IMG/VR virus record: IMGVR_UViG_3300034073_003542
Coordinates: 124,001 to 188,000 of that record
Origin: a virus
DNA length: 64,000 nucleotides
Direction: 5' to 3' (one strand)
Shown here piece by piece: positions 16,596-24,015 of the stretch. Within the stretch, counting starts at the first letter, position 1. Each line of letters opens with the position of its first letter. Under the pieces are notes generated by a model. That model ran no database searches. It had not been told where the DNA came from and worked only from the letters and a program-made list of their open reading frames with translations. The position numbers were made by a program, and so were the translations under genes.

Positions 16596-16881
16596 TATTA
16601 TCATCTTCACAGATTGTATTGAAAAAGTCTCTAATTTCTTTAATTTTTTCCATACGGATACTTGTCATACCCTCATAAACCTTATATCCAAATAGAATCC
16701 TTACTGCCAATTTAATTTTTTCCCATAATGTATTTGGGTTTGTAGGATAGTATGAAAATAGACCAATAGAAAGATCGCAATCGTTTTCATTGCCATATTC
16801 GCCCCAATAATAATAATCGAACGTAACTACTTCTGAATGACAATCACAGCGAACGATTAATTCTTGATCTGATTTTTTCAT
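16582..16881 (-). CDS. hypothetical protein, 99 aa
   Basis: Unrecognised. Starts with a beta-rich segment (ELIVRCDCHSEVVTFDYYYW) and has a hydrophobic centre (WEKIKLAVRILFGYKVYEG) that could be an amphipathic or membrane-associated helix. The ATGATG start is preceded by GGAGTGT, the context repeated at many starts here; the second ATG is chosen. Confidence 0.5.
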   Translation of the reverse strand: MKKSDQELIVRCDCHSEVVTFDYYYWGEYGNENDCDLSIGLFSYYPTNPNTLWEKIKLAVRILFGYKVYEGMTSIRMEKIKEIRDFFNTICEDDNNGQQ

Positions 16882-16897
16882 CATACACTCCTAGTTA

Positions 16898-17062
16898 CTA
16901 GTCGTCTATTATAAAACTAGCAACAAAATACACGAGGATGCCTGGAACAACGCCAGTCATTATAATACCAACAAGAGTTGCTAGTCTAAGTAATGTAACA
17001 TCAACATTGTATTTGTTAGCTAAAAAACTACAAACACCCATAAATTTTGGTTTAGCGTTCAT
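16898..17062 (-). CDS. PspC-domain membrane microprotein, 54 aa
   Basis: MNAKPKFMGVCSFLANKYNV, then VTLLRLATLVGII and a second hydrophobic stretch: this is a minimal PspC domain (GVCxGLAxxxxxxxxxVRLxxxL), normally found in phage-shock protein C, a membrane partner of the envelope-stress PspA system. The ATG overlaps the DNA-ligase stop (ATGA). It may temper or exploit the host envelope-stress response during infection; that is inference. It is too short to contain other domains. Confidence 0.72.
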   Translation of the reverse strand: MNAKPKFMGVCSFLANKYNVDVTLLRLATLVGIIMTGVVPGILVYFVASFIIDD

Positions 17063-18186
17063 CTATCCTCCTTTAAACAATTATTAATATCAACTCTTGC
17101 AAAATTAGGTGTTCCTAATCCTGTTAATCCATTATAAAGGAATTCTACCTTTTTGCCAATCCACTTCTTTTTATCGGCCAGAAATTGGACAGCCTGTTCA
17201 TACGAACCTTTGAATGTTGCGTCAAACTTCAAGCCGTTCCAATCAAGACTGATTCTTTTTCCCGTTCCACTCCAATTTCCTTCGCCTTCTGTGATATCGG
17301 TAATAATAGCATCGTCAGAATCTTCGGGCTTAATTTTCAAGAGATTCTTACTTCGCTTGTTTTCATATCCCATATCTTTTAGTCGTAGCATAGCTCCTTC
17401 ATGTCCCATATCAATTAACTGTAGATAATAATCATTTAGATCATTTTCTGAATTAATATCAAATGAAGGAACTTCAATTATATAGTCTAACGGAACTACG
17501 TAAGTATCAATAAACCTCTTACGTTCTGTATAACAGCAAGTTTTATCTATTCCGAATCCATATCCATCATAAACATAATAGCGAACCATTTTTTCACCTT
17601 GTTCTAAATGGTCATCAGTAATATGTACTGTTCTTCTAATTAGTTTCATTAACTCATTTAGTTGTTGCTTCAAATCTTCATTAAATAGCTCTCCGTCCAA
17701 AACTGCATCTGGATATTTTTCAAAGAATGGAGCTAGAGATTTCTCGATATGAGGACAAGTCAAATACTTTTCTCCCTTACGAGTCCATAATCCATCCTTA
17801 GTTGCAACACATCTTCCACCATTGTACTTTGTTTGTAGTAAATATTCTCCCTTAGTTAAATCAATTTTGTGTTTGTAATCCTTATATTGTTTGGCAAGCA
17901 TAGGCTCAACATAAGCCATGTTGTCGATTTCATTTTTGTTCTCAAAATAGCCTGTTTTTTGCTGCTTTTTGTACTTATTTTCCACTTCTTTTTGAGCTTG
18001 TTCGCTACCAGTAGTTTCGTTCTTTTTGCCTACATTTTTTGGTTGGGCAATTGTCCACTCAGAAGTAACTAGCTCACCCGCTTCAAGTCCACTAACAGTT
18101 CGATATTTATCTCCCTGTTGTTCCATTCGCCAAATACGAACGCGGCCCATAGAATCTCGTGAATATAGTGTTGGGTATGATTTCAT
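17059..18186 (-). CDS. ATP-dependent DNA ligase with N-terminal WGR-like domain
   Basis: 375 residues. Residues 1-80 (YSRDSMGRVRIWRME to a YFEN end) resemble the WGR domain that binds nicked DNA in PARPs and some ligases. The catalytic core follows: motif I TKYNGGRC with adenylated Lys120 (KxxG), DGELFNE (motif III), HEGAMLRLK (motif IV), KSKN-LLKIKP (motif V), then an OB-fold ending near VEFLYNGLTGLGTPNFARVD. It seals nicks using ATP. It is first in a unit with the PspC microprotein behind it; ligase-WGR fusion is a known but uncommon architecture. Confidence 0.88.
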   Translation of the reverse strand: MKSYPTLYSRDSMGRVRIWRMEQQGDKYRTVSGLEAGELVTSEWTIAQPKNVGKKNETTGSEQAQKEVENKYKKQQKTGYFENKNEIDNMAYVEPMLAKQYKDYKHKIDLTKGEYLLQTKYNGGRCVATKDGLWTRKGEKYLTCPHIEKSLAPFFEKYPDAVLDGELFNEDLKQQLNELMKLIRRTVHITDDHLEQGEKMVRYYVYDGYGFGIDKTCCYTERKRFIDTYVVPLDYIIEVPSFDINSENDLNDYYLQLIDMGHEGAMLRLKDMGYENKRSKNLLKIKPEDSDDAIITDITEGEGNWSGTGKRISLDWNGLKFDATFKGSYEQAVQFLADKKKWIGKKVEFLYNGLTGLGTPNFARVDINNCLKEDR

Positions 18187-18193
18187 TTTTTCC

Positions 18194-18418
18194 TCAATAA
18201 TTAGAAGTGTTATATTCGTCCAAATTAAATATCTGACTCATTGTATCATGCAGCTTATTGATATTTAAACCCAATAAAGCTTTTGTGCCGAGTAAAATAT
18301 TAACTGTTTCATCTTCAGTTAAATTATCTTCTAGTACATTTTCGGCCAAAATATGAAGATTCTCATAAATAGCCCACAAGCTATTAATATCTGTTTCTAA
18401 ATCAAACCGATCTTTCAT
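18194..18418 (-). CDS. hypothetical helical protein, 74 aa
   Basis: Unrecognised, acidic, helical (SLWAIYENLHILAENVLEDN). It is the first gene after the 18453-18480 promoter and lies 7 nt before the ligase gene, so it is probably cotranscribed with the ligase. Confidence 0.5.
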   Translation of the reverse strand: MKDRFDLETDINSLWAIYENLHILAENVLEDNLTEDETVNILLGTKALLGLNINKLHDTMSQIFNLDEYNTSNY

Positions 18419-18452
18419 TGTTGTTCTCCAAGATGTTAGTGTCGATAGCTCG

Positions 18453-18480
18453 ATTATATCCTACTGTTGGGGTTTGTCAA
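18453..18480 (-). promoter_or_regulatory. sigma70-like promoter of the DNA ligase unit
   Basis: TTGACA (18480-18475), 16 nt, TATAAT (18458-18453), overlapping the last codons of the endonuclease VII-like gene. Confidence 0.82.
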
Positions 18481-18835
18481 GCTGATTTCTGTTTCTAACC
18501 TTTATAAGATAATTCAGGGCATTAATGAGAGAAGGAATATCATCACCCAATTTGCCAAGTCCTTCGTTACACCGACTGCAAACGTGACCACGAAAAGTAT
18601 CGTCTGTATGATCGTGATCTATTACCCATTTCCAAGGAACCTTACCACAAATTTCACACACTTCGGGTCTAGGTGGTGCTTCCTTCTTTAATTTCTTTCT
18701 GACTTTTGCGTGATGCTTGATGCACTCTCTACATCTTGTATCAAGACGATCTTTATAAAGACGATGTTTCGGAAACTCAGAAAGTTTCTTAGTTTCTTTA
18801 CAGTATTGACAAGGTTTTTCTTTTTTGTTTTTCAT
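18461..18835 (-). CDS. endonuclease VII-like HNH protein
   Basis: 124 residues. CQYCKETKKLSEFPKH with a second CREC forms an N-terminal zinc knuckle; the C-terminal CEICGKVPWKWVIDHDHTDD, RGHVCSRCNEGLGKLGDD is the recombination endonuclease VII (T4 gp49) His-Me/HNH signature with the DHDH catalytic pair. Family members resolve branched DNA or nick it. A longer frame from 18862 would use the tmRNA 3' end as coding sequence, so the start at 18835 is preferred. It lies 10 bp after the tmRNA and shares its transcript. Confidence 0.8.
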   Translation of the reverse strand: MKNKKEKPCQYCKETKKLSEFPKHRLYKDRLDTRCRECIKHHAKVRKKLKKEAPPRPEVCEICGKVPWKWVIDHDHTDDTFRGHVCSRCNEGLGKLGDDIPSLINALNYLIKVRNRNQLDKPQQ

Positions 18836-18844
18836 TTTTTGTAT

Positions 18845-19194
18845 TGGTGGAGATGTTGGCATACGATAGCCAAGTCCTAAAAATATTTCAGATAGCTTTT
18901 CTACAAGTTTATTTTGTTCTTTTTAAGAGAAATTATAGAACAAACAACATTCTTTTCTCTTTGCTTGTTTATCTTAGTTTGTTGATACAAGCTTCAACAA
19001 AAGCAAAAGGATTTTACATCAACTTTTTGGACGCCTCCTTTTAGCTTCCTAAAGTTGTCGTAGCCGTTATTAGGCTGCGAGAGCTAATTGATTTACGTCA
19101 ATTAAACGTTTTTATCGACTTGTTAAAGTGGCCTGTCGATAAACCACTACTTGCTTTACTAACCTCTTTATTCTAGTCGAAACCTTTCATCCCC
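18845..19194 (-). ncRNA. ssrA: tmRNA
   Basis: About 350 nt. The 5' end GGGGATG pairs with CATCTCC at the 3' end (seven pairs, one G-U), followed by A and an encoded CCA (18847-18845). The GGTTTCGAC element near the 5' end matches the conserved tmRNA sequence. The tag frame at 19108-19073 reads RLIDVNQLALAA and is followed by TAA TAA; the resume codon may be AAA just before it. The ending LALAA is the usual protease-recognition tail. The T-arm (18873-18856) has an 8-nt loop, slightly unusual. It rescues stalled ribosomes with SmpB, not seen here and presumably from the host. Confidence 0.93.
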
Positions 19195-19204
19195 GTATGT
19201 TCTT

Positions 19205-19232
19205 ATTATACACCATCAGTTTGGTTTGTCAA
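19205..19232 (-). promoter_or_regulatory. sigma70-like promoter of the tmRNA
   Basis: TTGACA (19232-19227), 16 nt, TATAAT (19210-19205), ending 10 nt before the tmRNA 5' end. The TGA in the -35 box is also the stop of the gene at 19229. Confidence 0.88.
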
Positions 19233-19657
19233 GAAAGAGCTAATTCTATGAGTTTTTGCGCTCTTTTGCTGGGTTTCTTATATCCGTTCTGAAATCCCTT
19301 ACAAATACCATTTTTATACATTTCTTTGATATCAATATCTTTTTTGATCTGATCTATTGTTGGATCTAAAATTTTCCCTTCTTTGTTTACTAACCACCAA
19401 TGAGTTTCAATAACTGGATCGTTAGGTCTATTGACATAAAAATCTATTGGAAAAGATATACATACTGGTTTATATCCAGAATTTTTCCCTCCCAACATAT
19501 GAAATAAGGCTTCTGTAGCAATATAGCAAAAACCAACCGAATGAACATTTTTGTTTTTATTTTGCTCTCTCCAATATGGAGTCAATAACTTTTTTGCTTC
19601 CGGTGTCTTGAATGTTTTTCTAATTAATTTAATGGTCTTTTGTTCTTTTTTATTCAT
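19229..19657 (-). CDS. hypothetical protein, 142 aa
   Basis: Unrecognised by name. HSVGFCYIATEALFHMLGGK, ETHWWLVNKEGKILDPT resembles small phage proteins with a Cys...His...Asp arrangement reminiscent of papain-like or transglutaminase-type folds (Cys in GFCYIA, His in ETHWW, Asp in LDPT). This suggests a thiol hydrolase or its inactive relative, as inference. Its TGA stop is part of the tmRNA promoter. Confidence 0.52.
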   Translation of the reverse strand: MNKKEQKTIKLIRKTFKTPEAKKLLTPYWREQNKNKNVHSVGFCYIATEALFHMLGGKNSGYKPVCISFPIDFYVNRPNDPVIETHWWLVNKEGKILDPTIDQIKKDIDIKEMYKNGICKGFQNGYKKPSKRAQKLIELALS

Positions 19658-19988
19658 TTCTGAAATCCCAAATTTTTAAGCCATATTTTTTTGCTGTCTC
19701 ATACATATTCTTGGTTCCTTTTCCTCCAGGAAACAAAATAACAGCATCAGCATAGTCAGCCATTTCTGCATTACGAATTGGACCAGCGGCCTTTTTGTGC
19801 TTTATCCATTCTGCTGGAAACATTTTTATGGGAATTTGATTTTCTCTCGCCCATCTTTCTCCACAAGCATCAGCACCCTTAGCTCCACCAGAAACAACTT
19901 CGGTAATTTGATCCCTAAGTTGATCTAGTTTAAGTTCATCTGCGTCAGTAAAATAGTAGTCACGACCACCCGCAATAATTACTCGCAT
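19650..19988 (-). CDS. SLOG/DUF2493-like nucleotide-binding protein
   Basis: 112 residues. MRVIIAGGRDYYF, VVSGGAKGADACGERWA, AGPIRNAEMADYADAVILFP and GTKNMYETAKKYG are the successive motifs of the YspA/DUF2493 branch of the SLOG superfamily, a Rossmann-like fold that binds or senses nucleotide-derived ligands. The family is common in phages, with function poorly known. The start at 19988 is preferred because GAG precedes it and the family begins with this motif. Confidence 0.78.
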   Translation of the reverse strand: MRVIIAGGRDYYFTDADELKLDQLRDQITEVVSGGAKGADACGERWARENQIPIKMFPAEWIKHKKAAGPIRNAEMADYADAVILFPGGKGTKNMYETAKKYGLKIWDFRNE

Positions 19989-20188
19989 GGCATACTCAAA
20001 CATTCTAATTTTAATTGCAATTCATGAAGTTCTCTAGCTACTAATTTCCATCTTGGTGTTACTAGACATATATCTGGAATATAACCATTATAATCCGGCT
20101 CTACTCCATGCTTAATAATTTCTTCTGGATCTAATCCTTTTTTATTACAATATTCTCGTGCTGCTTTTTCTAGTTGTTGATCTGACAT
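19979..20188 (-). CDS. hypothetical protein, 69 aa
   Basis: Unrecognised. REYCNKKGLDPEEIIKHG suggests a small helical N-terminus; WKLVARELHELQLKLECL is an amphipathic C-terminal helix. It overlaps the SLOG-like gene by 10 nt. Confidence 0.5.
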   Translation of the reverse strand: MSDQQLEKAAREYCNKKGLDPEEIIKHGVEPDYNGYIPDICLVTPRWKLVARELHELQLKLECLSMPCE

Positions 20189-20191
20189 AAT

Positions 20192-20413
20192 TTACTCCAT
20201 TTGTTTATATGGTTCCCAACCTTGTAATTTATGATATTGTATATTTGCTTCCACCCAATTATCAGCCCAAATCTCCCATAATAACTCATACTCTCCATCT
20301 TGTACTGCGGCAGTATATTTGGGATGAAGATCTTTCCCTTTAATAAGTAAGAAGCCACCATCTTCTTTTTTGTCTTCCCAAGCGGTATAAAGAGTTTTAT
20401 TGTTATCTGTCAT
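20192..20413 (-). CDS. hypothetical protein, 73 aa
   Basis: Unrecognised, acidic and tryptophan-rich (ELLWEIWADNWVEANIQYHK). Likely a small alpha/beta domain. It overlaps the gene upstream by 11 nt and is 3 nt from the next, consistent with one translated unit. Confidence 0.5.
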   Translation of the reverse strand: MTDNNKTLYTAWEDKKEDGGFLLIKGKDLHPKYTAAVQDGEYELLWEIWADNWVEANIQYHKLQGWEPYKQME

Positions 20414-20753
20414 TTTTTATATCTTTTTTAATTTCGTTTAAAGCTTGATTTAGACTAATTAATATTTCATTGCTAGTATCTACTAGATTGTTTGCTCGTT
20501 TTGTTGCTTCTTCAGAAATTTCTTTTAGTTCTAATACGGAGTAACATAATTCTATAACTAATTTCGTTGTGTCATTATTAGTAAAATCTAGCGTCAGTAT
20601 TTCTTGGATACTTTGCTTTGATATGCTTTCGTTTTCTATTAAGGTTATAAGTTTCTTTTTTACTTCTCCATTAATCAGCTGTTTATATGGAGATTTAGTA
20701 AGCATCTTTAATATTTGGTTTATAGAAGGAATATATTTTTGATTAGTGGTCAT
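20403..20753 (-). CDS. hypothetical helical protein, 116 aa
   Basis: Unrecognised. All-helical, with a heptad pattern in the second half (ELKEISEEATKRANNLVDTS), so possibly a coiled coil. No catalytic motif. Confidence 0.5.
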   Translation of the reverse strand: MTTNQKYIPSINQILKMLTKSPYKQLINGEVKKKLITLIENESISKQSIQEILTLDFTNNDTTKLVIELCYSVLELKEISEEATKRANNLVDTSNEILISLNQALNEIKKDIKNDR

Positions 20754-20755
20754 TT

Positions 20756-20836
20756 TTAGTCCTTATGGTCTGGGACACAAAGTTTTATGCTCTTCTTTGG
20801 AAAAACAGTGAAATTTGTTTCAAAGGTTAGATTCAT
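20756..20836 (-). CDS. possible microprotein, 26 aa
   Basis: A short frame filling the gap between the CAP-domain gene and the helical protein. GGTGGATAAA, formed by the end of the CAP gene, is a fair ribosome site two bases after that stop. It has no recognisable motif. Kept because genes here rarely leave gaps. Confidence 0.35.
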   Translation of the reverse strand: MNLTFETNFTVFPKKSIKLCVPDHKD

Positions 20837-20837
20837 T

Positions 20838-21218
20838 TTATCCACCAAAAACCACACACCAATATAGTCGCCCATTTCTATTAGGGCTGAAAGAATATCC
20901 CATATATTTGTATGAGGCACTTAGAATATTCTTCTTATGTCCCCAACTATTCATCCATACTTTCATAACTTCGTTTGTATTTTTTTGACCCCACGCAATA
21001 TTTTCGCCCGCCCTATCAAAACCCAAGTCCATAATATCTCTCATTGAACTATGTTTTAGTTGGTCATTTTCTGCCATCCAATCACAATGCTCAAACGCAT
21101 ATTTCATTAATTTGTCATTCAGAACCAAAAGATTGAGTGGTTTTGGTTTGCGCCAAATACTCCAAGGTTTATATTCAGAACGATATTGATTATGTAGAGT
21201 TAATAGACTCTCACTCAT
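20838..21218 (-). CDS. CAP/SCP-domain protein
   Basis: 126 residues. LLTLHNQYRSEYKPW, YAFEHCDWMAENDQLKHSSM, RAGENIAWG and VMKVWMNSWGHKKNIL are the ordered CAP motifs (N-terminal HN.R, HS, GENI, W..S..H..NI) of the CRISP/SCP family. The conserved His and Glu cluster is present, with the tail YWCVVFGG. No signal peptide is visible, which is unusual because CAP proteins normally act outside the cell; it could be exported by lysis or be a virion part. Confidence 0.8.
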   Translation of the reverse strand: MSESLLTLHNQYRSEYKPWSIWRKPKPLNLLVLNDKLMKYAFEHCDWMAENDQLKHSSMRDIMDLGFDRAGENIAWGQKNTNEVMKVWMNSWGHKKNILSASYKYMGYSFSPNRNGRLYWCVVFGG

Positions 21219-21408
21219 TATTTTCTCCGTTTCTAAAATCTTTTATTTTTTCGTCCGCGACCAACTTCTTTTTCTTATACTTATGTTGTCGCCCACTTTT
21301 ACAATAAGGGCAATCTCCACCAGGGCGACATGAGGGATCAAAAGCCTTACTCTTATAATAAGGCTTCCTGTGTTCTTTGCCGTGATTTATTCCTTTGTCA
21401 AGGCTCAT
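21211..21408 (-). CDS. small basic zinc-like protein, 65 aa
   Basis: SCRPGGDCPYCKSGRQHKYK suggests a compact Cys-based metal site in a basic sequence. It overlaps both neighbours (8 and 11 nt). RNA or DNA binding is possible; function unknown. Confidence 0.5.
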   Translation of the reverse strand: MSLDKGINHGKEHRKPYYKSKAFDPSCRPGGDCPYCKSGRQHKYKKKKLVADEKIKDFRNGENNE

Positions 21409-21979
21409 ACGATTTCGCCCCGGAGTTTTTTGTTTCGATATATTTTCTGTATTCGCTCATTATAATACCGCTTACAGTACCAACATTTAGAGAACGAACA
21501 CTTCCCCAATCCTTAATAGTATAAATCTTATCACAAGCTCCCAAAACATAATCGGAAAGCCCATGATTTTCTGACCCAAATACGAACAGGGGACTAATTA
21601 GATTTTTAAAATCCGCCCCATAAAGATCCTCTGTCTTATGAGAATACTTAGGGATATTGTTTTCGATAGCCACAATAGTACGATGTTGTTGACTATTAAT
21701 CAAGACTTCTTCTGTTTCGTAGTAATAAAGGGGCGTATAATTATATGTACCTACAGCACCCCTCTTATCCCACTTCTTTTTTCCAGCATAATGAACAGAA
21801 CTAAAACCAAAGAAATTGGCATTACGAACCAATGTGGAAAGATTAAAATCCCCCTCAACATTAATCATACATACAGACGCATCAATAGTATTATTGCGAC
21901 AATATTGTGCGATTTCTTCTACAGAAAGATTCTTTAGTGTGTCTTTTACGTTGAATGAATTAAATGAGTCTGGTGACAT
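21398..21979 (-). CDS. SpoU-type (TrmH-like) RNA 2'-O-methyltransferase
   Basis: 193 residues. Motif 1 LSTLVRNANFFGF, motif 2 LFVFGSENHGLSDYVL and motif 3 SVRSLNVGTVSGIIMSEY are the SPOUT signature that makes the knotted S-adenosylmethionine site. N and C termini are short, as in TrmL/TrmH-type tRNA methylases. The probable substrate is a tRNA or rRNA ribose. It fits the translation-linked gene set here (tmRNA, PTH2, tRNA-Cys). Confidence 0.82.
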   Translation of the reverse strand: MSPDSFNSFNVKDTLKNLSVEEIAQYCRNNTIDASVCMINVEGDFNLSTLVRNANFFGFSSVHYAGKKKWDKRGAVGTYNYTPLYYYETEEVLINSQQHRTIVAIENNIPKYSHKTEDLYGADFKNLISPLFVFGSENHGLSDYVLGACDKIYTIKDWGSVRSLNVGTVSGIIMSEYRKYIETKNSGAKSYEP

Positions 21980-21981
21980 GA

Positions 21982-22188
21982 TTATGTATTGAGGTTTTCT
22001 AATATTTTTAGTTGCGATTTAATATTTTCTATTTCTTCTTCTGTCTTTTTTATTTCTCTATATATTAGTTTATGTTCCTCGATTGTCTTGATAAAATCTG
22101 TATGAGAATAATCTCGTAACTCGATCAATTTATTTTCTAGATGTACGAGTTCATCCTTTTTCTTTTGAATTATTTGTTGCGGACTCAT
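21982..22188 (-). CDS. coiled-coil protein, 68 aa
   Basis: Nearly all one coiled coil (IQKKKDELVHLENKLIELRD and onward). The start at 22188 is supported by GGAGG seven bases upstream; it lies in the end of the preceding gene (38 nt overlap). Unknown role. Confidence 0.58.
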   Translation of the reverse strand: MSPQQIIQKKKDELVHLENKLIELRDYSHTDFIKTIEEHKLIYREIKKTEEEIENIKSQLKILENLNT

Positions 22189-22516
22189 TATTGGGCCTCC
22201 AAAAGACCATTTCGTTTTTCTCATCATCCCACGCACACTCAAGCTCACCTTTTGCTGCCAAGCTTATTTGTGCTGAATTATGAATCCAAAGCACAGCTTC
22301 TTCAAATAGTTTTTGGTTTGTGTTCTCGTCAATTACTGGATTATCGTTCACAAAATTAAGGGCATTACTATGGACTAGCTTTTTGACTTGATCAAGAGTT
22401 ATATACTTATCAAGATCATCCATATAGTAATCTTCTGTAATAGCTTTTGCTGCTTCTGTTCTAATGCGATTGCAATAACCAACAATGTCTGTAATTATGA
22501 ATGATTTGTTTGACAT
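22151..22516 (-). CDS. hypothetical protein, 121 aa
   Basis: Unrecognised helical phage protein (KSFIITDIVGYCNRIRTEAA; LFEEAVLWIHNSAQISLAAK). AGGAAGTTGTATAATG gives a good start, one base after the zinc-ribbon stop. No catalytic residues stand out. Confidence 0.5.
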   Translation of the reverse strand: MSNKSFIITDIVGYCNRIRTEAAKAITEDYYMDDLDKYITLDQVKKLVHSNALNFVNDNPVIDENTNQKLFEEAVLWIHNSAQISLAAKGELECAWDDEKNEMVFWRPNNESATNNSKEKG

Positions 22517-22956
22517 TATACAACTTCCTTAGTAACGGTTTCAACTGGCTCACGACGCTTGAGTTTGAGAATCTTGTGCGGAACCTTAGTTACACCAGTC
22601 TCCTTATTATAGTATTCTGGCCCCATATAGATATGGGCGATTCCGCCACTCTTATCAATGCCCCACGCTAAAATTCCTTTATCGTCAATCGATTCAACAG
22701 AAAACTTGCCACGATAACCCATAGGAATGAGTTCACCTTCTTTTAGATAATACGGGCCTTGGGCTACCTTGATTTTATCGCCTTTCTGTAAAGATCGCCA
22801 ATCAAAGTTCTTGATACCTTTATGAGTACGCTTTTCTTGGGCGGATACGGTTGTATCTTTCTTACTAATAAAGACATGGTTACAGTTTGAACACACATAA
22901 GTTCTCGGCCCTGTTTCACCCAAACAATCCGGGCAGACCTTTTTGCCTCTCGCCAT
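22516..22956 (-). CDS. zinc-ribbon protein, 146 aa
   Basis: Begins VCPDCLGETGPRTYVCSNCN, a four-cysteine zinc ribbon, then a linker and a beta-rich domain (LQKGDKIKVAQGPYYLKEGE; MGYRGKFSVESID) of SH3/KOW-like character. The combination suggests a nucleic-acid or translation-linked role, as in small ribosome-associated or transcription proteins, but this is inference. The upstream region contains the 22993-23020 promoter. Confidence 0.6.
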   Translation of the reverse strand: MARGKKVCPDCLGETGPRTYVCSNCNHVFISKKDTTVSAQEKRTHKGIKNFDWRSLQKGDKIKVAQGPYYLKEGELIPMGYRGKFSVESIDDKGILAWGIDKSGGIAHIYMGPEYYNKETGVTKVPHKILKLKRREPVETVTKEVV

Positions 22957-22982
22957 GAAAATTCTCCAAAGTGTTATCGTTC

Positions 22983-23237
22983 TTATGCTGCTAGTATACC
23001 AGAAGAAGCTGGTGTGTCAACAGACTTAGGTAAACCGTCTACGATAGTCAAGTTTCCTGCTGAATAATGACAAAAATAACTTTGGGCAATTTTTCTCTTC
23101 ATCAAACCTTCTTGCTCAATTTCAATATAGACATTAATACGATAACGATTATCCCATAGATTAATAACCTTAGTCATATAGTGATGCTTAGGTTTTTTAA
23201 CTTGCTTGTATAGAAGAGATTCAATTTCTAGACTCAT
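22983..23237 (-). CDS. hypothetical protein, 84 aa
   Basis: Unrecognised. Beta-rich (YMTKVINLWDNRYRINVYIEI). Its 3' end overlaps a promoter, so the last codons (TPASSGILAA) may be shaped by that element. Confidence 0.48.
   Translation of the reverse strand: MSLEIESLLYKQVKKPKHHYMTKVINLWDNRYRINVYIEIEQEGLMKRKIAQSYFCHYSAGNLTIVDGLPKSVDTPASSGILAA
22993..23020 (-). promoter_or_regulatory. sigma70-like promoter of the zinc-ribbon gene
   Basis: TTGACA (23020-23015), 16 nt, TATACT (22998-22993), inside the end of the gene at 22983. Confidence 0.78.
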
Positions 23238-23251
23238 GTTATACTCCGTTT

Positions 23252-23440
23252 CTATTCAAAAATTGTATCAGAATTGATAGTTAGAACAGTTTTGTCTCCA
23301 AGCCGAAATATATCTACACCTTTTTCTTCGCCCGTGTTGGCGTCGTGTAAGACTATTTCTTCTTGCCAATTAAATTCGCCCATTTTCTCCATATCATGAG
23401 CTTGATCGTACAGATAATTATAGAGGTCTAACCAGTTCAA
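23252..23440 (-). CDS. hypothetical acidic protein, 62 aa
   Basis: Unrecognised. A helix (LYNYLYDQAHDMEKMGEF) then strands (GVDIFRLGDKTVLTINSD). The 15-base gap before it contains GGAGTATAACATG for the next gene. Confidence 0.48.
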   Translation of the reverse strand: MNWLDLYNYLYDQAHDMEKMGEFNWQEEIVLHDANTGEEKGVDIFRLGDKTVLTINSDTIFE

Positions 23441-23455
23441 AATATTCTCCTTTAT

Positions 23456-23773
23456 TTAGTCTATTCTAATCATACTGCCTTTTAACCAACCGGACGTAAC
23501 TGCTCCAGTAATAATTTGTCCAGATGGTGATTTTGCTCGGAAACCTGTAGAAAACGTATCTTCTTTTCCTGCCATAAATGGTCGCCAACCCGTAATTTCT
23601 ATTTCGCTATATCCTTGCGATTCTAGAACCCGTGTTGCATCATCTGGTCTAATTAGTCCTTGTGGTAGTGCTATAGAAAAAAGTGTTACAAGTAAGATCA
23701 CTCCAACTGATACAGCAATAATTTTTAGAACACCAGACATCATAGCTTTATTTTCATAATAAGCTCTGTTCAA
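23456..23773 (-). CDS. single-pass membrane protein, 105 aa
   Basis: One transmembrane helix at about 15-36 (MSGVLKIIAVSVGVILLVTL), then an external domain with AKSPSGQIITGAVTSGWLKG. Similar short phage membrane proteins with a conserved sequence after the helix exist; function unknown. It overlaps the cysteine-rich gene upstream by 4 nt (ATGA). Confidence 0.58.
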   Translation of the reverse strand: MNRAYYENKAMMSGVLKIIAVSVGVILLVTLFSIALPQGLIRPDDATRVLESQGYSEIEITGWRPFMAGKEDTFSTGFRAKSPSGQIITGAVTSGWLKGSMIRID

Positions 23774-24015
23774 AATACTTTCTCCTTATTCATATGACAC
23801 TCTAAGCAATGTTGACAATGTTTACATATTGTGATTTCGACATTATTATATTCCTCAAAATTACTACATATTTCAGGAATATTATCTGGATCAAACCAAT
23901 CATCAATATCACAAATACATCCAGTAGGAATATATGACTCATCCATTAGAATAAGTTCAGATTTTGAAACTCTTTCCATACAATGAGGACAAACATGATA
24001 TTGCTTTGGTGTCAT
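23770..24015 (-). CDS. cysteine-rich zinc protein, 81 aa
   Basis: CPHCMER at the N-terminus, CICDIDDW in the middle and CKHCQHCLECH at the end: at least two metal sites. The ATG lies exactly 6 nt after the -10 box of the 24022-24049 promoter, so its mRNA may be leaderless. Unknown role. Confidence 0.6.
   Translation of the reverse strand: MTPKQYHVCPHCMERVSKSELILMDESYIPTGCICDIDDWFDPDNIPEICSNFEEYNNVEITICKHCQHCLECHMNKEKVF

Noticed and set aside
18836-18862. N-terminal extension of the endonuclease VII-like gene to an ATG at 18862
   Set aside because: That ATG and the next codons are the tmRNA 3' end (CCA and acceptor stem).
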